Numbered from the stretch's first letter, positions 25,233 to 34,347 are shown. The stretch: 64,000 nt of DNA from Clostridium_AT radicumherbarum (GCF_045310525.1 NZ_JBJHZY010000004.1:124001-188000); one strand, 5' to 3'. Notes: generated by a model not told the origin, from the sequence alone. Numbers and translations are program-made.

Positions 25233-27866
25233 TTATAAGTTATCTTTTATGTATGGATGCCATTCTATAGGCAATGAATCCATCAAATAATTATGGTTTT
25301 CTCCTTGCATTTTCTCATATTCCTGCTTTATGTTTTCATTAGCTCTTTCCATCTCATTCTTTAGTTCCCTAGCGGATAACAAGTAAGAACCAGCTCCCCT
25401 AATAATTACTTGCTGAAGGCCATCTGAGGTTGCAACTGTAATATTGTATTTTTTCTGATTGTCATGTGCAAATTTTTCAATAAACTGGTCAGCAGTTTGT
25501 GCCTCCTTTGTGTATACCATATGAATATTATGATAGTCGATAATTTCCTCAATATGACCCTTAACGCGATAAGCATCAAAAACAGCAATGATGTGGCAAT
25601 TCCTAATACCTTGATAATTGCTTAGTAAATCAAGCAATTTCATTCTTGCAATCTCCATATTTTCATCTGCAAGCTCTTTAAGTTCAGGCCATGCATAGAT
25701 AATGTTATAGCCATCCACAAGAAGATATTCCTCCTTAGTTTCTATCTGTTCTCTGATATGGCTAACAGGCTCAGAATCACTTTTATGAGTTGGTTTACTT
25801 CTTTTCCAGGCAGACTTCTTCCCCTGATTAGCATAAAAAGTCCTACTTATAATTTCATCAATCTCCTCTAGGCTTATTAACTGCTCTTTACTATATATAA
25901 TCTGATTTTTAACTGCTGCTACCTCTAAGTCATCTTTCTTTTGAAAATAGCTTTCAATATGCATATGATCCTTGACCTCATCCCAATTTACTATAAAGCT
26001 CGCTCCATGTGTACAAAATACAGAACCTGTTGGATTTACTAGGTCTCTTTCCGGGTCATATCCTATACTTTCAATTACCTCCGCAGTATTATGACATGGT
26101 TCATAGCCTTTCAAACTGCAAAACAGCCTCCCAAGACCCTTGGTATAGGCAACGACCTCTTTATGATAATTTTTCATAGTAATAACTGGAGCAATTCCTA
26201 CAAGAATTGCCATCTCGTCATTTGTCTCAGATATTTCGCAGCTCCCATGCATTTTCTCGATATCAGTCATAGCTCTTCCGACCATTTTCTCAGGCAATTC
26301 CAGAGTGAATGTATAATAGGGCTCAAGTACTAATGACTCTGCTTCCTTTAAACCTTGACGTACAGCACGGTAAGTAGCTTCTCTAAAGTCACCGCCTTCT
26401 GTATGTTTAATATGAGCTTTGCCAGAGACTAAAGTAATTTTCACATCTGTAATTGCTGACCTGGTTAAAACTCCCCTATGCACTTTTTCTTCCAAATGGG
26501 TTAACACAAGTCTTTGCCAGCTTTTAGCTAGAACATCCTCACTGCATTTAGATCCAAACTTAAGCCCACTGCCTCTCTCCCCTGGCTCTAACAGCAGGTG
26601 AACCTCAGCATAATGTCGCAAAGGTTCAAAATGCCCTACCCCTTCTACCACATTTTTAATAGTTTCTTTATATACAATTTTCCCAGCATCAAAGGACACC
26701 TGAGTATCAAATCGGCTTTGTATAAGACTTTGCAGTATTTCAAGCTGAACCTCTCCCATAATCTGTACCTGAATTTCCTGTAACTCTTCATCCCAGACAA
26801 TATAAAGCTCCGGCTCCTCTTCTTCAATCTGACGAAGTTTTGGGAGCATTACTCTTGGATCACAGCCTTCTGGTAGAATAATCTGATATGAGAGAACAGG
26901 TTCTAGTACCGGTATACCTGAAGCTCCCTCTATCCCTAAACCATCTCCCACTCTGGTTTGATTAAGTCCTGTTACTGCACATACTGCACCTGCCTCTATC
27001 TCATTAACTGTCAGGAATTTTTGTCCTGAATATATTCTAATTTGATTAATTTTCTCTTCCCAGCCATCATTCCTTAGGGTGTCTCTAACCTTAAGCTTTC
27101 CGCCTGTTAGTTTCATATGAGTGAGTCGATTTCCTTGTTCATCTCTTGTTATCTTAAATATCCTGGCTCCAAATTCATTTGGAAAGGAAGGTATCATAGT
27201 ATACTTTACTAATGCCAGCATAAATTGTTCAATACCTTCTAATTTTAAAGCTGATCCGAAATAACATGGAAATACTTTCCGCTCTCTAACAGCTTTTTCT
27301 ATCTGCATAGTTTTAATCTCACCTGCTTCCAGATAAGTTTCCATCATTGCTTCATCACACATGGCAAGCTCATCATAAAAGTATTCAGTACTTCCCCTTC
27401 CAAATTCAATGCAGCCGTCGTTCAGCTGCTTTTTTATCTCTTTTATTAACTTGCCTCTATCCGTTCCCTTTTGATCCATCTTATTAACAAATAGAAAAGT
27501 AGGTATCTTATACATGTCAAGCAGCCGCCATAAGGTTTTGGTATGACCCTGTACTCCATCAGCTCCACTTATCACTAAAATGGCATAATCCAGTACCTGA
27601 AGTGTTCTCTCCATTTCAGCTGAAAAATCAACATGGCCAGGGGTATCAAGTAAGGTAACCTGAGTTTCTTCTATTTCAAAGATAGCTTGCTTTGAGAAAA
27701 TGGTAATTCCCCTTGACTTCTCTAGTTCATGAGTATCTAAATAAGCATCTTTATTATCTACTCTTCCAAGCTTTCCAATCTTACCACTTAGATAAAGCAT
27801 ACTCTCCGATAATGTTGTCTTGCCTGCATCTACATGGGCTAATATTCCAATGATTAATTTCTTCAT
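25233..27866 (-). CDS. Tet(M)/EF-G-like ribosomal GTPase fused to a Rae1/YacP NYN nuclease domain
   Basis: 877-residue chimera. Residues 1 to about 650 are a translational GTPase of the Tet(M)/Tet(O) ribosome-protection group: G1 GILAHVDAGKTT, G2 RGITI, G3 DTPGHVDF, G4 NKMD, then domains III-V (EPLRHYAEV, LEPYYTFTLELPE). The domain IV tip loop is HTEGGDF, not the PVSTP-type loop of proven Tet(M), so tetracycline resistance is doubtful. After a charged linker, residues from about 712 match YacP/Rae1: LLVDGYNIIYAWPELKEL, VFDAYRVKG, YTKEAQTADQFIEK, VATSDGLQQ and LSARELKNE. Rae1 cleaves mRNA in the ribosomal A site. The ATG at 27866 is used; AAAGGA lies rather far upstream (about 13 nt). Monocistronic. 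Confidence 0.88.
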   Translation of the reverse strand: MKKLIIGILAHVDAGKTTLSESMLYLSGKIGKLGRVDNKDAYLDTHELEKSRGITIFSKQAIFEIEETQVTLLDTPGHVDFSAEMERTLQVLDYAILVISGADGVQGHTKTLWRLLDMYKIPTFLFVNKMDQKGTDRGKLIKEIKKQLNDGCIEFGRGSTEYFYDELAMCDEAMMETYLEAGEIKTMQIEKAVRERKVFPCYFGSALKLEGIEQFMLALVKYTMIPSFPNEFGARIFKITRDEQGNRLTHMKLTGGKLKVRDTLRNDGWEEKINQIRIYSGQKFLTVNEIEAGAVCAVTGLNQTRVGDGLGIEGASGIPVLEPVLSYQIILPEGCDPRVMLPKLRQIEEEEPELYIVWDEELQEIQVQIMGEVQLEILQSLIQSRFDTQVSFDAGKIVYKETIKNVVEGVGHFEPLRHYAEVHLLLEPGERGSGLKFGSKCSEDVLAKSWQRLVLTHLEEKVHRGVLTRSAITDVKITLVSGKAHIKHTEGGDFREATYRAVRQGLKEAESLVLEPYYTFTLELPEKMVGRAMTDIEKMHGSCEISETNDEMAILVGIAPVITMKNYHKEVVAYTKGLGRLFCSLKGYEPCHNTAEVIESIGYDPERDLVNPTGSVFCTHGASFIVNWDEVKDHMHIESYFQKKDDLEVAAVKNQIIYSKEQLISLEEIDEIISRTFYANQGKKSAWKRSKPTHKSDSEPVSHIREQIETKEEYLLVDGYNIIYAWPELKELADENMEIARMKLLDLLSNYQGIRNCHIIAVFDAYRVKGHIEEIIDYHNIHMVYTKEAQTADQFIEKFAHDNQKKYNITVATSDGLQQVIIRGAGSYLLSARELKNEMERANENIKQEYEKMQGENHNYLMDSLPIEWHPYIKDNL

Positions 27867-28022
27867 AATGTATTTCAAATCCTTTATTTTTAGATGTTTT
27901 TTATTTACTGCTTTTCATAGCTTATATTTCCATATTCTATTACTATCATACTAGTAAGATTCTTATTTGACAATTTAATTCAAAATTTATATTAATAAAG
28001 CACTACCCTTACAAATGGAATT

Positions 28023-28127
28023 ATGCTCATAACTATCTTATACTTTGGAGCCTTTGCTGCAGCATATTTTTATTTAACATATTTCCTTCTAAAGGGGAAA
28101 TTAAATCTTTATATGTTACTTTCGTAA
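28023..28127 (+). pseudogene. Membrane-protein fragment (possible permease relic)
   Basis: A short open frame encodes one hydrophobic helix ending in a basic tail (LITILYFGAFAAAYFYLTYF, then LLKGKLNL), resembling the end of an FtsX/BceB-type permease. No ribosome site or upstream continuation exists (TAA at 27996), so it is probably debris. The rest of 27867-28264 holds only the terminator of the secreted nuclease gene and AT-rich DNA. Confidence 0.25.
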
Positions 28128-28185
28128 AAAATATAAACCATCAGGAAACATAATAGCAATATAAACGAAAGAAATTTTAAATACT

Positions 28186-28220
28186 AAAGAGGATTCAACT
28201 CATACCATTGAATCCTCTTT
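28186..28220 (-). terminator. Terminator after the secreted nuclease gene
   Basis: 13-bp perfect stem: AAAGAGGATTCAA (28186-28198) and TTGAATCCTCTTT (28208-28220). It lies 45 nt beyond the nuclease stop; the minus-strand tail is only moderately T-rich. Confidence 0.7.
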
Positions 28221-28264
28221 AATTAATATATATTAATTAAAATAATATTGATGAAGTTATTGTG

Positions 28265-29689
28265 TTAACTAGTAGGTCCATTATCAACTTTAGTCTCTAT
28301 GGTATTTTGGATACTTGTAGGTACTGAAGAAAGGAAATCATAACCGGTAAGTGACTCAATATTATCTACACTTGTTCGGTAGTAACCCCATGGCTGACTA
28401 TTACATGTCTGATCATTTGGCATCAAAACAGATATTACTCTAGTTGAAGTTGTTACTCTACTGACATCATTATTACCGTTAGGCAGCACTACAATTATCT
28501 TCCAGGTCTTTGCAGGTACTACAACACCATTCCCTACAGTGGTCTTATACCCATTGGATCCAGCACCTCCGCTTCCATATCCACCAGATATGATATATAA
28601 CTCATTACCAGCTGAAATGAGCGTGCGTGCATAATTCTCCAAATTTGCCCAGGTAATCTGGTTATTGTTCGGTGCTTGAGGAAGCATATTATCCATGAGA
28701 AAAGTTGCTGAATTGTCGGCAACAGTGGCTGTGCGGTCAGCAGAAGGACACATATGTCCTCTATCAAACCCCGAACCAGAAAATTCATCTGCGGCAACTT
28801 CATACCACCCTGTTGGAAGAGTGGTGTCTGGGCGGAAATCATCCTGCCTGGGAGCACTTCCAAGATCACCTGAATCCAGATGCCAACTGGTCCAGTTAGG
28901 TTCGTGTTTGCTATTATTATAGGAAAAATCATATTGTGTTTTAATCATTAAATAATTATTTGAATTAGATATATCAGTGGTTGCACTACTTGGATTTCCG
29001 AGAGTTATATTTTCATCATCACCAGCTGGTGGTGGTGCTGACGGCTCAGCTGGGCTTGAGGAATTCTGAGGATTTATGCTGCTTGTAATATACAGGTCAC
29101 TTGCATTGTTGTTAGTGTCCCAACCATTTCCTTGACCGGCAACTGTTCCACCGTTGTTGTCTTTGCGTTCTGCACTTGTAGTATTGGAAAGGGTACCCAC
29201 AGGAGAAGTTTCTGAATCATTTGCAGATCCGAACCCTATAAAATCCACAACATTTGAATCTGTCGATCCAGATACTGTGGTAGTGACTTTTGCTAATGCA
29301 ACTTTTCCACTGCTTGCGCTTAAGTTTATAGTGCCTGTTACATCAGCAGCAGGTAGGCTGACAGTCCCGCCACCCCCACTTGCTTCTTGGATTAAAAAGT
29401 ATTTATGGGAGCCAATGCTGCCTGATAAATTGGTTATGTTATTAAATGAACCGCTGGAAGAAGCGTACTGAATAGACCATCCTGTCAAGCTAATGCTGGA
29501 GTTTGTAGGATTGTAGAGCTCAATAAAATCATTTTTGTACGACGCACCGCTGTTTCCGCCACCGCCATAAATTTCACTAATAACTACATTAGCTGCAGTG
29601 GCAGCTTTTGTGTGTACTTTGGGAGAAATTTCTAAAAAGCTGAGAAATAATACACACACACTTAAAAAAATAGCTATCCTTTTTTTCAC
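28265..29689 (-). CDS. Secreted DNA/RNA non-specific endonuclease with lamin-tail domain
   Basis: 474 residues in three parts: a signal peptide (basic KKR, hydrophobic core, to about residue 30); a lamin-tail domain (VVISEIYGGGG, DFIELYNPT, LTGWSIQY, about 35-150); and, after a Ser/Pro/Ala-rich linker, a NUC1-type nuclease with the active site FDRGHMCPSAD near residue 310 and the Asn motif in WANLENYAR. Such enzymes degrade extracellular DNA and RNA, with Mg2+ bound by the Asn. The GTG at 29689 has GGGGA 9 nt upstream; another GTG at 29698 overlaps that ribosome site. Monocistronic with its own terminator. A nutritional role in nucleic acid scavenging is likely. Confidence 0.9.
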   Translation of the reverse strand: MKKRIAIFLSVCVLFLSFLEISPKVHTKAATAANVVISEIYGGGGNSGASYKNDFIELYNPTNSSISLTGWSIQYASSSGSFNNITNLSGSIGSHKYFLIQEASGGGGTVSLPAADVTGTINLSASSGKVALAKVTTTVSGSTDSNVVDFIGFGSANDSETSPVGTLSNTTSAERKDNNGGTVAGQGNGWDTNNNASDLYITSSINPQNSSSPAEPSAPPPAGDDENITLGNPSSATTDISNSNNYLMIKTQYDFSYNNSKHEPNWTSWHLDSGDLGSAPRQDDFRPDTTLPTGWYEVAADEFSGSGFDRGHMCPSADRTATVADNSATFLMDNMLPQAPNNNQITWANLENYARTLISAGNELYIISGGYGSGGAGSNGYKTTVGNGVVVPAKTWKIIVVLPNGNNDVSRVTTSTRVISVLMPNDQTCNSQPWGYYRTSVDNIESLTGYDFLSSVPTSIQNTIETKVDNGPTS

Positions 29690-30006
29690 ATTTTCCACTC
29701 CCCTTTTAAATAAGTTTGCTAAAATAATTTATGTATAAGAAATTAAAGCTAGGGCAATGGAGAGCATTGTCTTAATACAATTTTATAAGTATGAAATAAC
29801 GGGTAGGATAACTGTGTGAATATAAGACTATAGATGATCTGGAATTACAATGATTTATATGAATAACTCCCTTGTTTTGTTATAAATTTTTGTCCATTTA
29901 TTTTGCTGTTTATTTTTTATCCCCATTAATAATTATATTAAAGAAACTTGTTTCGAATGCATTTAGGATAAAATTTCTATGTAAGGGGATTGATACATTA
30001 TTTCCC
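29690..30006. other. Intergenic region, nothing recognised
   Basis: AT-rich spacer between the end of the PhzF gene and the start of the secreted nuclease gene. It must hold the nuclease promoter, but no convincing -35/-10 pair, hairpin or small gene was identified. Confidence 0.5.
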
Positions 30007-30918
30007 TTATTCCTTCAATACCAATTCGGATTTAAATATTATCACAGCATTTCCAGAAACTTTAACTTGTACAGGTTCTTTTTCTTCCACTTTAACCTCT
30101 ACCTCAATAATACCTTGCCGATTTATAGCTTCACCTTGCTTCGCCTTAAATCTGAACAAAGAATTATTGTAATTAACAAGATTGTGATGAACGAGATATG
30201 CACCCAAAGGACCATTTGCATTTCCAGTAACAGGATCCTCATTAATACCTATTGCAGGTGCGAACATTCTACCATGTATTAGTATATCACTATCTGTTGG
30301 ATCAACTGTGAAAACATAGTATCCATTACATTGAATAAGCTTGCTTAACTTAGAAAGTGCATTAAAATCTGGCTTCAATGAATTTAATGTCACAATACTT
30401 TTAATACCTACCATAACTTTAGAATGACCTGTAGATACAATTTGAATTTCATAGTTTTCTAATAAATCACTATTTTTTATATTAAGTGCTGCTAATAGTA
30501 GTTCTTTATTTATGCCGTTAATAATATCACCGAACTCAATTTTCCCTTGTGTCATAACTATTTTATAATCATTATTTGCCTTTATTATATCAACAGGTAA
30601 AATTCCAGCACCTGTTTTATGATAAACTCTTGAGGTATTAAGATCATTTTCAACAGCGCGGATATAATGGGCAGCAATAGTTGCATGTCCGCAAATAGGC
30701 ACTTCATTTGTAGGTGTAAAAAAACGTATAAGAACATCATAGTCATCGCTATTTGAAGAAAATATAAAAGCTGTTTCTGAATTATTAAGTTCTCTAGCAA
30801 TTTTCTGCATTTCATAATCAGTTAATCCATCTGCATTTGTAATTACTCCAGCTGGATTTCCTGTGAATTTCTCCTTTGTAAATGAATCAATTTGATATAA
30901 ATTAAATTTTCTTATCAT
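30007..30918 (-). CDS. PhzF-family isomerase/epimerase
   Basis: 303-residue PhzF-like protein with the diaminopimelate-epimerase fold. The N-terminal signature YQIDSFTKEKFTGNPAGV and the conserved Glu in NNSETAF (near residue 48) are present, then FTPTNEVPICGHAT and, in the second half, DPVTGNANGPLGAYL. PhzF itself isomerises dihydrohydroxyanthranilate, but most homologues outside phenazine clusters have unknown substrates, and no phenazine genes are here. The start is an ATG behind AAGGGGGAA. It lies downstream of the Rph-like gene on the same strand, about 100 nt apart, and may be transcribed with it. Confidence 0.92.
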   Translation of the reverse strand: MIRKFNLYQIDSFTKEKFTGNPAGVITNADGLTDYEMQKIARELNNSETAFIFSSNSDDYDVLIRFFTPTNEVPICGHATIAAHYIRAVENDLNTSRVYHKTGAGILPVDIIKANNDYKIVMTQGKIEFGDIINGINKELLLAALNIKNSDLLENYEIQIVSTGHSKVMVGIKSIVTLNSLKPDFNALSKLSKLIQCNGYYVFTVDPTDSDILIHGRMFAPAIGINEDPVTGNANGPLGAYLVHHNLVNYNNSLFRFKAKQGEAINRQGIIEVEVKVEEKEPVQVKVSGNAVIIFKSELVLKE

Positions 30919-31020
30919 GATTTCCCCCTTAAATATATTTTAAACTTATATATTAAATATTTTTTCTAGCTATTTAGGATAATTAACCTAGGACCCACTT
31001 TTAAACAGATACTTACCTAA

Positions 31021-33642
31021 TTATAGGATTTCAACATACCCTTCCGTTCCATGCACGCGAATTCGCTGCCCATCTTTTATAAGTTTGGTAGCATTTTCTA
31101 CTCCCACAATTGCTGGTAATCCATATTCACGTGCTATAACTGCTCCGTGGGTCATCAGTCCACCAACTTCAGTGACAAGGCCTTTTATGGACACAAACAA
31201 TGGTGTCCAGCTAGGGTCAGTAAAGGATGTGATTAAAATATCTCCATCTTCTATATCAGCATCCTCCATGTTTAAGATGACACGTGCACGTCCTTCTATA
31301 ATACCAGAAGAAACAGACAAACCCACAATAGCATCAGTTGGGAGATTACCTCGTTTATATTCACCGTGGAGTATTTCACCTTCAGAGGTGATAACACGCG
31401 GAGGAGTTAGCTTTTCATAGAATTTGTACTCATCTTGGCCTTTGCTTATAATTTGATAATCCAGTTTATTTGTACGTACGACTTCTCCAAGTTCTTCAAG
31501 AGTGAGATAGTATATATCTTCCATTTCATGAATAACTCCTGCTTGTACGAGTCGTTCAGCCTCTTTCAGTAAAGCCTGCTTATAATAGAAGTAGCGATTA
31601 ATCATACCATATTTTGGATATTCGCGATAACCTATGAAATTCCGTATTAGGCTGATCATTTGTTTTGTTTCTTTTGCTTTTTGCTCACCATCAGGTAATT
31701 GCTTTAATCGATGCAGTAACTCCTGTTCTTTTTTCAAAGCTTCTTGCCGCCCTTTCTCAAATTTCCGATTACCGGCATTAGGCTCAAAGTTTTTGATGTT
31801 ACTGAGAATCAATGGGACAAGTGTAATTGGTTTTTCGCTCCAGCGGGTTCTAGTAATATCTATTTCTCCGCTGCATCGCATTCCGAATTTCTTTAGATAT
31901 GCATAGATAGCATTATTAGCCTCCTGTCCACCATTCAACTTAGTCAATTTCTCCAAAAATCTATCATCTTTTACATGTTTTAAATAATCAATTACTTCTG
32001 GATAAGGACGTATCACATCTGCCACATCCAATAGCGATAGACCCATTTCCGAAGTAATATTGTTTGGTACAGATTGAGAAAGGATGTCTGCTGAGTTTTT
32101 TTCGCCTAACCACTCCATCATTTTTTCATTGATCCATGACGAAGCATTTATAGCAGTCATATATACAGCTGAACTCTTTGGGTCTGATAAAATCCTTTTT
32201 AACTCCACTATATCTTCTAGAATAAAATCAATTAAATCTGATCCTGATTTCCTTTGGATGTTTAGTTTTAAATCTTCTAATGATGCTTGACTTCTCTTAA
32301 TCAAATCAGAAACGATTGCAGGGTCGTTTTCGATTTTTGGCTCAGAATCCCCAGACGGCATAACTTTATTACTTTTACCAAAGCTCTGTTCCTCATTATC
32401 ATTTGATAAAACTTTTATAAAATCTCCTCGCTCTATTATGGTAATGAGTGCATCTTTCATAAGCGGATCGTGTTGTCCCATGTTATCTAATAACTTTTTT
32501 CTGCTGTCAGGCGAAACTAGCATTTGTGCTACATCAACAAATAACCTTCCACCAGCTTTAAACCTTGGTCCAAAAGATGTTAATTGGAATATAGACATTC
32601 CTAGCGGTTTCAAGGGATCTGTCATCATTTGTTGATGGCCAACAGATATATAGACGTGTTTTTCTTCATCGTTATCATTTGCTTCAGGGATGGGGTATAA
32701 AGTAGTGATTGGACGACTCTGGACAATATAAAATGTATCATGAACCAAACACCATTCGATGTCCTGGGGGCAGCCGAAATGTTCTTCGATTTTTCTGCCT
32801 ATGTGCGTGAGGTCCAAAATCTGTTCAGACCTCAGCACTTGCCTATTCTGCATCTCAGGCTCAACCTCCTGTGCTTTCGTACCGCCTTTCTTTAAGGCAT
32901 AAATAGCCAGTTTCTTGGTGGATATCTTCTTATGATCAACCTTGCCGTTACGCACTTTATAGTTATCAGCATTCACCAGTCCGGAGACCAAAGCCTCACC
33001 AAGTCCGAAGCTGGCATCAATGGATAACACCTTCCTATTAGAAGTGACGGGATCTGCAGTAAACAAAATTCCTGACACCTCTGGAAAGACCATCTTCTGA
33101 ACAACCACAGATAATTGGACTTTACGGTGGTCGAAACCCTTTTGAATGCGGTAAGTTACTGCCCTCTCGGTAAATAGCGATGCCCAGCACTTACTGATAT
33201 GCTTTAGGATTGCATCCCTTCCGATTATGTTCAAATACGTATCCTGCTGGCCGGCAAAGGAGGCTGTCGGTAAATCTTCTTCAGTTGCGCTGGAACGCAC
33301 GGCATAGGCATCTTTTTCACCAAACTTTGTGAGATTACCAGTGATTTCTTCTGCTATATCCTCAGAAATAAATATTCTTTCGATGAGTAGACGGATTTTC
33401 TCACTAATTTCACCAACTTCTTCTCTATCTTCTACTCTTACCTGAGATAATTCATCTAATAAACCATTAAGTTCCTGATTATTTCCAATTATCTTTTTAT
33501 ATGCTTCTGTGGTAACGCAAAAACCGTCCGGTACTACGATTTCTCGAATCTTAGATAATTCCCCTAGGTTGGCGCCTTTCCCCCCCACCATGGAAAGTTT
33601 TGTTTTGTCAATTTCCTGAAAGTTAAGCACATATGAATTCAT
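31021..33642 (-). CDS. Rifampicin phosphotransferase-like / PEP synthase-family enzyme
   Basis: 873 residues with the swapped-domain layout of dikinases: an N-terminal ATP-grasp domain (VGGKGANLGELSKI, AVRSSATEEDLPTASFAGQQD), a large central domain beginning near VGHQQMMTDPLKPLGMS, and a C-terminal phosphohistidine domain with the swivelling His in GGLMTHGAVIAREYGLPA (about residue 830). The central domain and total length fit rifampicin phosphotransferase (Rph), which inactivates rifamycins using the beta phosphate of ATP, rather than true PEP synthase, whose C-terminal PEP-binding barrel is absent. The start at 33642 has GGAG with 7 nt spacing. No rifamycin-associated palindrome was seen upstream. 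Resistance itself is inferred from family only. Confidence 0.85.
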   Translation of the reverse strand: MNSYVLNFQEIDKTKLSMVGGKGANLGELSKIREIVVPDGFCVTTEAYKKIIGNNQELNGLLDELSQVRVEDREEVGEISEKIRLLIERIFISEDIAEEITGNLTKFGEKDAYAVRSSATEEDLPTASFAGQQDTYLNIIGRDAILKHISKCWASLFTERAVTYRIQKGFDHRKVQLSVVVQKMVFPEVSGILFTADPVTSNRKVLSIDASFGLGEALVSGLVNADNYKVRNGKVDHKKISTKKLAIYALKKGGTKAQEVEPEMQNRQVLRSEQILDLTHIGRKIEEHFGCPQDIEWCLVHDTFYIVQSRPITTLYPIPEANDNDEEKHVYISVGHQQMMTDPLKPLGMSIFQLTSFGPRFKAGGRLFVDVAQMLVSPDSRKKLLDNMGQHDPLMKDALITIIERGDFIKVLSNDNEEQSFGKSNKVMPSGDSEPKIENDPAIVSDLIKRSQASLEDLKLNIQRKSGSDLIDFILEDIVELKRILSDPKSSAVYMTAINASSWINEKMMEWLGEKNSADILSQSVPNNITSEMGLSLLDVADVIRPYPEVIDYLKHVKDDRFLEKLTKLNGGQEANNAIYAYLKKFGMRCSGEIDITRTRWSEKPITLVPLILSNIKNFEPNAGNRKFEKGRQEALKKEQELLHRLKQLPDGEQKAKETKQMISLIRNFIGYREYPKYGMINRYFYYKQALLKEAERLVQAGVIHEMEDIYYLTLEELGEVVRTNKLDYQIISKGQDEYKFYEKLTPPRVITSEGEILHGEYKRGNLPTDAIVGLSVSSGIIEGRARVILNMEDADIEDGDILITSFTDPSWTPLFVSIKGLVTEVGGLMTHGAVIAREYGLPAIVGVENATKLIKDGQRIRVHGTEGYVEIL

Positions 33643-33859
33643 ACTCATACTCCTTCCTCTTTTTGGGTGAAGCAATTCTCTATGAAGTAATATCTGCTCC
33701 TATAATACACATAATAAGCGTAAATTATAAGTCTGTAATTTAAAAATTTCATATGATATAATAGAAGTGGGAGGAATGAAAATTCCCCCAAACTTTTTAG
33801 TCTGAGGGTAATAAAACACACTTCAATATACTAATGTACTTATCTTCTATTCCTTGCAA

Positions 33860-33949
33860 TTACAAATCCAATACCATTGGATCAATATCATAAACTTCAT
33901 CCACCCTGACTATTACATGAGTTTCTTCTATGTTTGTGATGAGGCGCAC
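33860..33949 (-). CDS. Very small open frame overlapping the 64-aa gene
   Basis: From GTG 33949 (AAGGGG just before it) a 29-residue peptide beginning MRLITNIEETHVIVRVDEVY is encoded in another frame of the end of the 64-aa gene. Its composition looks protein-like (alternating Ile/Val with acidic residues), unlike the basic tail of the overlapping frame. It could be a real small gene or the true, frameshifted end of the larger one. Low confidence. Confidence 0.25.
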   Translation of the reverse strand: MRLITNIEETHVIVRVDEVYDIDPMVLDL

Positions 33950-34091
33950 TGCCCCTTACATCGCTGTTATTAAATAAATTAAATCCTGTATTTTTTCCAA
34001 ATCCCAAAACAAAAACAAGAATAAGTATCACAAATATAACATTCTTAGAGTTATTATCTGTTTCTGAAATAAATCCATTTAATATATCCAT
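33897..34091 (-). CDS. Small membrane protein, unknown function (64 aa)
   Basis: 64 residues: a polar N-terminus, a hydrophobic helix (VIFVILILVFVLGFG) and a Gly/Asn/His/Arg-rich tail. The start codon follows TTGGAGGG at good spacing, so it is probably translated. One helix with a Gly/Asn-rich polar end recalls small spore-associated clostridial proteins such as the YjcZ-like one at 47209-47370, but no family can be named. The tail reads through a region where another frame looks more protein-like, so a frameshift near 33945 is possible. Confidence 0.5.
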   Translation of the reverse strand: MDILNGFISETDNNSKNVIFVILILVFVLGFGKNTGFNLFNNSDVRGSAPHHKHRRNSCNSQGG

Positions 34092-34261
34092 TTCTTACCC
34101 TCCAATTTTTAATATTTTTAACAAGTTATATTACATGTGTCATCAACCAATTATTATTTAAAACAGTATGCTGATATATCGTAATATCGTAATATTATAA
34201 TATAAAGATTAATATATAAATGTGCATAAAATTATTTATTGTTTTTGAGTAAAATGTTTAT

Positions 34262-34340
34262 ACATTAAACTAACGCTGCCTCGTATTGCTTAAGGCGTAT
34301 CCCCAATGACAGCCTTGGCATCCTCCGACGCTGGTACGGA
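34262..34340. other. GC-rich non-coding patch of unknown origin
   Basis: About 75 bp just past the end of padR have markedly higher GC than the surroundings. All three minus-strand frames are open across most of it, and ACGCTG is repeated at both ends. There is no start codon with a ribosome site and no terminator shape. It may be a relic of a mobile element or a small RNA. The flanking 34092-34261 is plain AT-rich DNA. Confidence 0.35.
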
Positions 34341-34347
34341 AATCTTC

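Noticed and set aside
25233..27866. A tetracycline-resistance gene (tetM type)
   Set aside because: The GTPase part belongs to the wider group, but the tip loop lacks the Tet(M) element and a nuclease domain is fused, so the name tet(M) would overstate the evidence.
29872..30282. A 136-codon plus-strand frame over the end of the PhzF gene
   Set aside because: It is a shadow of the minus-strand PhzF gene with no ribosome site and low-quality composition.
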